NCBI GenBank assembly: GCA_023390415.1
Contig: JAEWCW010000064.1
Location: 1-11,251, forward strand
Origin: Pseudomonadota bacterium
GTDB taxonomy: Bacteria; Pseudomonadota; Alphaproteobacteria; Sphingomonadales; Sphingomonadaceae
Length of the DNA stretch: 11,251 nucleotides
Direction: 5' to 3'
Shown here: positions 7,433 to 11,251 of the stretch, piece by piece
Layout: the number at the start of each line of letters is the position of its first letter
How positions within the stretch are numbered: position 1 is the first letter of the stretch
Notes under the pieces: model-generated
What the model was told of the DNA's origin: nothing
The model's database searches: none
The model's input: the letters and a program-made list of their open reading frames with translations, nothing else
Translations under genes and position numbers: made by a program

Positions 7433-7825
7433 TCAGGCCGGGCCGCCCATCCGGAAGACGCAGAGCTTGTTGCCGTCCGGATCGCGGAAATAGGCGCCAT
7501 AGAAAGCGCGCGGCCCTTCCGGTCCCCGCAGCCCCGGTGCGCCCTCGTCGGTCCCGCCCAGCTCCAGCGCGCGGGCATGGAAGCTGTCCACCTTGTCCCG
7601 GGACTCGACGACCAACGCAGCCATGTTGCCGTTTCCGGCAACCGCGGCCCTGCCGTCATAGGGCGGCGTGACGACCAGGGCCGGGCGGCCCCAGTCGGTG
7701 CCCCACATGGTGAAGCCGTGGTCCATGGTCAGCAGACGCCGCGCGCCGATCTCGGCGAGTAGGGCATCGTAATAAGCCTGCGCCCGCTCGAGATTGTCGG
7801 TGCCTAAAGTGACGTAGCCGATCAT
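7433..7825 (-). CDS. VOC-superfamily (glyoxalase/bleomycin-resistance fold) protein
   Basis: A 130-residue protein with the paired beta-alpha-beta-beta-beta modules of the vicinal oxygen chelate fold. MIGYVTLGTDNLERAQAYYD opens the first module and NMAALVVESRDKVDSFHARA the second. The end RDPDGNKLCVFRMG is the typical VOC finish. Where metal-using relatives usually have His at the start of the first strand and Glu in the last strand, this protein has Y4 and C122; N67 or M68 stands where the second module often has His. A classical metal site is therefore doubtful. Function may be ligand binding or a metal-independent reaction. The ATG at 7825 has GAGG 8 nt upstream and gives the family N-terminus; the frame also runs 27 codons further upstream but without similarity. 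It sits 10 bp after the DUF3617 stop and 10 bp before the lipid kinase start, in the middle of a three-gene operon. Confidence 0.88.
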   Translation of the reverse strand: MIGYVTLGTDNLERAQAYYDALLAEIGARRLLTMDHGFTMWGTDWGRPALVVTPPYDGRAAVAGNGNMAALVVESRDKVDSFHARALELGGTDEGAPGLRGPEGPRAFYGAYFRDPDGNKLCVFRMGGPA

Positions 7826-7835
7826 TTGTCGCGCC

Positions 7836-8366
7836 TCAGCTTGCGTTGCTTTGGTTTCCGCCCGTGCCGGCTGGAGCGCAGGCGCCGCCGTGCTGGCCGC
7901 GGGCATCCATCACGATCAGAACATCGCCCATCTCGCCCGAGCGGGTCGAATATTCGACCGTGCCCTGGAACTCGGTGTCGGTGAAGGTGACGTTCACGCC
8001 GAGCTCGACATTGCCGATCCCCTCGCGCTGGCAGGTCGCATTGGCCATGAGCCGGCCGTTGCGCATCATATAGGTATTGTCCCACCAGCGGCAGTTGGAG
8101 ACGGTGTCGCCGCCGAACAATTCGGCGGGGGGGCGCTGGTCGCCGCCGGCGACGCAGCCCTCGCCGCGCACCTCGGTGCCATTCGCCATGGTGATCCGCG
8201 GCTCGCCGGCCTCGAGCGTCCGCGAGCTGGTCACCCGCATCGTCGCATTCCATTGCCCCGCCGGCATCACCGCCGGCCGCTCGGCCTTCGCCGCCGCCTT
8301 GGGCTCGTCGCCGCCGCAGGACGCGGCCAGCGCCGCGAGCGGAATGGTCATCAACAGTCTCTTCAT
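7836..8366 (-). CDS. DUF3617-like lipoprotein
   Basis: A 176-residue protein starting MKRLLMTIPLAALAASC. The hydrophobic segment ends at C17, which fits a signal peptidase II lipobox (LAAS-C), although Ala rather than Leu sits at the -3 position. Lipid anchoring, probably in the outer membrane, is expected. The mature part has the layout of DUF3617 proteins: PAGQWNATMRVTS with a stretch of short beta strands, GCVAGGD (C71), NCRWWDN (C92), ATCQRE (C112), a TFTDTEFQGTVEYSTR segment and a Gly/Ser-rich tail. Four mature cysteines (C71, C92, C112, C163) could form two disulfides. No molecular function is known to me for this family. The ATG at 8366 is preceded by a strong GGGGAGGGG ribosome site. 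It is the first gene of a minus-strand operon and divergent from uvrB. Confidence 0.88.
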   Translation of the reverse strand: MKRLLMTIPLAALAASCGGDEPKAAAKAERPAVMPAGQWNATMRVTSSRTLEAGEPRITMANGTEVRGEGCVAGGDQRPPAELFGGDTVSNCRWWDNTYMMRNGRLMANATCQREGIGNVELGVNVTFTDTEFQGTVEYSTRSGEMGDVLIVMDARGQHGGACAPAGTGGNQSNAS

Positions 8367-8430
8367 ACGCCCCTCCCCTTACGTTTCGGGGATGGTAGCG
8401 AAGCGCCTTTGGAATGACCATATGTGGGCC
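8367..8430. promoter_or_regulatory. Divergent intergenic region between DUF3617 gene and uvrB
   Basis: These 64 bp should hold the promoters of both divergent genes. I see the DUF3617 ribosome site (reverse strand, about 8370-8378) and a weak GGA (8411-8413) for uvrB. I see no GTTC-N7-GTTC LexA box of the alphaproteobacterial type, and no convincing -35/-10 pair. SOS control of uvrB is therefore not supported from this interval, although an operator within the neighbouring genes cannot be excluded. Confidence 0.5.
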
Positions 8431-10629
8431 ATGGCGATCGCGATCAGGACCGGCCTCGACGAGCCGGAGACGGGGCAGGATTTTGTTCCGCACAGGCCGC
8501 AGCGGCCCGAAAAGGCGGAAGGCGGCAAGACGTTCAAATTGGTCTCGGACTATGCGCCCGCCGGCGACCAGCCGGCGGCGATCCAGGAGCTTGTCGGCCA
8601 GGCGCTGGCGGGCGAGCAAACCCAGGTGCTCTTGGGCGTCACCGGATCGGGCAAGACCTTCACCATGGCGAAGGTGATCGAGGAGCTTCAGCGTCCGGCG
8701 CTGGTGCTCGCGCCCAACAAGATCCTCGCTGCCCAGCTCTACGGGGAGTTCAAGAGCTTCTTCCCCGACAACGCGGTCGAATATTTCGTCAGCTACTACG
8801 ATTATTACCAGCCCGAGGCCTACGTCCCGCGCTCCGACACCTATATCGAGAAGGAGTCGAGCGTGAACGAGGCGATCGACCGGATGCGCCACTCGGCGAC
8901 CCGGTCGCTGCTCGAGCGCGACGACGTCATCATCGTCGCCTCGGTCTCCTGCCTCTACGGAATCGGCTCGGTCGAGACCTATTCGGCGATGACCTTTAGC
9001 CTGAAGAAGGGCGAGAGCGTCGACCAGCGCGAGGTGGTGCGGAAGCTCGTCGCGCTCCAGTACAAGCGCAACGACCAGGCCTTCGCGCGCGGCAATTTCC
9101 GGGTCCGCGGCGACAATCTGGAGATCTTTCCGAGCCACTATGAGGACATGGCCTGGCGGATCGCCTTCTTCGGCGACGAGATCGAGGAGATCGTCGAGTT
9201 CGATCCCCTGACGGGCAAGAAGATCGCCTCGCTCGATTACGTGAAGGTCTACGCGAACAGCCACTATGTGACGCCGGGCCCGACGCTCAAGCAGGCGATG
9301 GGCGCGATCAAACACGAGCTCGACGAGCGGCTGAAGGAGCTGCAGGCCGAGGGCAAGCTGCTCGAGGCGCAAAGGCTCGAGCAGCGCACCAATTTCGATC
9401 TCGAGATGATCGCGGCGACCGGCTCCTGCGCGGGAATCGAGAATTACAGCCGCTTCCTCACCGGCCGCCTGCCCGGCGAGCCGCCGCCGACTTTGTTCGA
9501 ATATCTCCCCGAGAACGCGCTTCTGTTCGTCGACGAGAGCCACCAGACGGTGCCGCAGATCGGCGCGATGGCGCGCGGCGACCACCGGCGGAAGATCACG
9601 CTCGCGGAATATGGCTTCCGGCTGCCCTCGTGCATCGACAACAGGCCTTTGCGCTTCAACGAATGGGACGCGATGCGCCCGCAGACCTTCGCGGTCTCGG
9701 CGACTCCGGGCGGCTGGGAGATGGAGCAGACCGGCGGCGTGTTCGCCGAACAGGTCATCCGCCCAACCGGGCTGATCGACCCTCCGGTCGAGATCAAGCC
9801 GGTCGAGGACCAGGTCGACGACCTCATCAACGAGGCGCGGATCACCGCCAAGAAGGGCTATCGCACCCTCGTCACCACGCTCACCAAGCGCATGGCCGAG
9901 GATTTGACCGAGTTCATGCACGAGGCGGGGCTGCGCGTCCGCTACATGCACTCAGACGTCGAGACCCTGGAGCGGATCGAGCTGATCCGGGACCTGAGGC
10001 TTGGAGTCTACGACGTGCTGGTCGGGATCAACCTTCTGCGCGAGGGGCTCGACATCCCGGAATGCGGCCTGGTCGCGATCCTCGACGCGGACAAGGAGGG
10101 CTTCCTGCGCTCCGAGACCTCGCTGATCCAGACGATCGGCCGCGCAGCCCGCAACGTCGAGGGCCGGGTCATCCTCTATGCCGATCGGATCACGGGATCG
10201 ATGGAGCGGGCGCTCAACGAGACCAACCGGCGGCGCGAGAAACAGGTCGCCTATAACGAGGCCCACGGCATCACGCCGACCACGATCAAGCGCAACATCG
10301 CCGACATCCTGTCGGACGTCTCGCAGCGCGACGGCGTGTTGGTCGACACGGGTGACGACGACCGCCCGCACCTCGTCGGCCACAATCTGAAGGCCTATAT
10401 TGCCGACCTCGAGCAGCGCATGCGCAAGGCCGCGGCCGACCTCGAATTCGAGGAAGCCGGCCGCCTCCGCGACGAGATCCGTCGCCTCGAAGCCGACGAG
10501 CTCGGCCTCCCGGACTCCGAACGCCGGGCCCCAATCCTCGGCAATTCGACCGAGGGCAAGCCGGGGACGCGCAAGACGCGCTTCGGAAAGCAGAAGTCGA
10601 CGGGCAGAAGGATGGGCGCCCGGCGCTAA
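8431..10629 (+). CDS. uvrB: Excinuclease ABC subunit UvrB
   Basis: A 732-residue DNA damage-recognition helicase of nucleotide excision repair. UvrB is loaded by UvrA, verifies the lesion and recruits the nuclease UvrC. Motifs in order: FKLVSDYAPAGDQPAAI; Walker A GVTGSGKT (69-76); the damage-probing beta-hairpin YYDYYQPEAYVPRSDTYIEKE (from about 122); Walker B DESH (D368-H371); ISxTPG-type VSATPGGWE; GINLLREGLDIPE; helicase motif VI QTIGRAARN (567-575). A C-terminal UVR domain (IADLEQRMRKAAADLEFEEAGRLRDEI, about 658-684) is the UvrC contact, followed by a basic tail ending in RRMGARR. The start MAIAIRTGLDEPETG matches related proteins as I remember them. An in-frame ATG at 8422 has better spacing from a weak GGA and would add three residues; the open frame further upstream is only the shadow of the DUF3617 gene. 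The gene converges on the cpoB-like gene, with 13 bp between stops. Confidence 0.97.
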   Translation: MAIAIRTGLDEPETGQDFVPHRPQRPEKAEGGKTFKLVSDYAPAGDQPAAIQELVGQALAGEQTQVLLGVTGSGKTFTMAKVIEELQRPALVLAPNKILAAQLYGEFKSFFPDNAVEYFVSYYDYYQPEAYVPRSDTYIEKESSVNEAIDRMRHSATRSLLERDDVIIVASVSCLYGIGSVETYSAMTFSLKKGESVDQREVVRKLVALQYKRNDQAFARGNFRVRGDNLEIFPSHYEDMAWRIAFFGDEIEEIVEFDPLTGKKIASLDYVKVYANSHYVTPGPTLKQAMGAIKHELDERLKELQAEGKLLEAQRLEQRTNFDLEMIAATGSCAGIENYSRFLTGRLPGEPPPTLFEYLPENALLFVDESHQTVPQIGAMARGDHRRKITLAEYGFRLPSCIDNRPLRFNEWDAMRPQTFAVSATPGGWEMEQTGGVFAEQVIRPTGLIDPPVEIKPVEDQVDDLINEARITAKKGYRTLVTTLTKRMAEDLTEFMHEAGLRVRYMHSDVETLERIELIRDLRLGVYDVLVGINLLREGLDIPECGLVAILDADKEGFLRSETSLIQTIGRAARNVEGRVILYADRITGSMERALNETNRRREKQVAYNEAHGITPTTIKRNIADILSDVSQRDGVLVDTGDDDRPHLVGHNLKAYIADLEQRMRKAAADLEFEEAGRLRDEIRRLEADELGLPDSERRAPILGNSTEGKPGTRKTRFGKQKSTGRRMGARR

Positions 10630-10639
10630 GCAGCGCCGG
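10620..10639. terminator. Hairpin across the uvrB stop codon, possible bidirectional terminator
   Basis: CCGGCGCT (10620-10627), loop AAGC, AGCGCCGG (10632-10639): a perfect 8 bp GC-rich stem with a 4 nt loop. It includes the uvrB TAA and lies just past the stop of the convergent cpoB-like gene. There is no T tract on either side, so intrinsic termination may be weak. It could instead protect the mRNA 3' end. Confidence 0.5.
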
Positions 10640-10642
10640 CTC

Positions 10643-11251
10643 TTATCCCGTGCAGCGCGCCGTGCGCCTTGCCTCCGGCAGGCGGGTGCGAATCCAGTCG
10701 CGCATGTTCGGATAGACCTGCGCCAGCTCGTCATAGACCCGACACGCCTCGGGGCGGCGGTTCAGGGCGACCAGCGACTGGCCGAGGAAATAGAGGCTGT
10801 CGGCGGCGCGTTCGCCCTGCGGATTGCCCTGGTAATTGGCGAGGAAGATGCGCGCGGCGGTCGCCGGCTTGTTGTCGTCCAGGAAGGCGCGGCCGGCGAG
10901 GTTCGACGCCCAGCTCGCCCAGCGGCTGCGCGGATAGCGCTCCGCGACCTGCTGGAGCGCGGTCTGCGCTTCCTCGAATCGGCGCGCCTCCCACAGGCGG
11001 AAGCCGGCGTTATAGGCGGCTTCTGCGGGAGCGCCGGCCGCGGCCGGCTGGGGCGCCGCAGGCTCGGCCGAGGCGGTCTGCGCGGGAGCCGGTGCCGGGC
11101 GGTTCTCGACCGGCGCCGGGGTCGCGGCCTGCACGGTCGCCGGCGCGGGCTGGCCGGCGGCTTCGAGCCGCGTCAGGCGCGCGGCATTCTCCTCGCGCAG
11201 CGCAGTGAGCGCGGCCTCGATCTGGCGGGTGCGGTTGCCGCTTTCCTCGAC
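10643..11251 (-). CDS. cpoB: CpoB/YbgF-like Tol-Pal system TPR protein (5' end outside window)
   Basis: The visible 202 residues run from the window edge to TAA at 10643-10645; the frame is open to base 11251, so the true start lies beyond the window. Layout: a heptad-like charged segment (about 1-32, QIEAALTALREENAARLTRLE) consistent with the N-terminal trimerising coiled coil; a Pro/Ala linker (about 35-76); then TPR-like repeats at about 79-107 (YNAGFRLWEARRFEEAQTAL), 115-143 and 152-181 (DSLYFLGQSLVALNRRPEAC). This is the plan of CpoB (YbgF), a periplasmic protein that in E. coli coordinates Tol-Pal envelope constriction with peptidoglycan synthesis. The sequence AYNAGFRLWEARRFEEA is typical of the alphaproteobacterial form. 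A GTG at 11134 is in frame but would cut off the coiled coil, so it is not the start. The upstream genes would be expected to be pal and tolB. Confidence 0.88.
   Translation of the reverse strand, partial: VEESGNRTRQIEAALTALREENAARLTRLEAAGQPAPATVQAATPAPVENRPAPAPAQTASAEPAAPQPAAAGAPAEAAYNAGFRLWEARRFEEAQTALQQVAERYPRSRWASWASNLAGRAFLDDNKPATAARIFLANYQGNPQGERAADSLYFLGQSLVALNRRPEACRVYDELAQVYPNMRDWIRTRLPEARRTARCTG

Noticed and set aside
7826..7906. 27-codon N-terminal extension of the VOC protein
   Set aside because: It overlaps the end of the DUF3617 gene and has no VOC similarity. The ATG at 7825 has its own GAGG ribosome site.
8077..8430. Upstream extension of uvrB
   Set aside because: It overlaps most of the DUF3617 lipoprotein gene on the opposite strand, and UvrB similarity starts only at MAIAIRT.
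7822..9951. 709-codon minus-strand frame opposite uvrB
   Set aside because: It covers uvrB and the DUF3617 gene, both of which have strong family motifs. The frame shows low-complexity Arg/Leu/Asp shadow composition.

Overview
The window comes from a high-GC bacterium, most likely an alphaproteobacterium of the Sphingomonadales. The evidence is the ImuA-ImuB-DnaE2 mutagenesis cassette, the sphingomonad-like UvrB and CpoB sequences, the dense coding, and the frequent short overlaps between genes. I assign the taxon from remembered family resemblance, not from a search.

Left part (1-4951, plus strand): the last 48 codons of imuA, then imuB, then the error-prone polymerase gene dnaE2. imuA and imuB share 80 bp in different frames. 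imuB and dnaE2 share the four bases ATGA. This is the SOS translesion-synthesis operon, in which DnaE2 carries out synthesis and ImuA and ImuB act as accessory proteins. Its LexA-controlled promoter would lie left of the window.

Middle (4996-8366): on the plus strand, a small predicted secreted protein of unknown function and a membrane-anchored metallo-beta-lactamase-fold hydrolase of the NAPE-PLD/UlaG type. On the minus strand there is a probable three-gene operon, transcribed in the order DUF3617-like lipoprotein, VOC/glyoxalase-fold protein, diacylglycerol-kinase-family lipid kinase. The kinase and hydrolase genes converge and overlap by 26 bp at their 3' ends.

Right part (8431-11251): uvrB, the damage-recognition helicase of nucleotide excision repair, is divergent from the DUF3617 gene across a 64 bp gap. 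It converges on the 3' part of a cpoB/ybgF-like TPR gene of the Tol-Pal envelope system, whose 5' end is cut by the window edge. A hairpin spanning the uvrB stop codon may terminate both transcripts.

No gene-free stretch reaches 100 bp. I found no tRNA, rRNA, CRISPR, transposase or phage gene, and no wholly new system. The most unusual signals are a REP-like palindrome read in frame inside imuB, two overlapping inverted repeats just upstream of it, and the dual-coded imuA/imuB junction.
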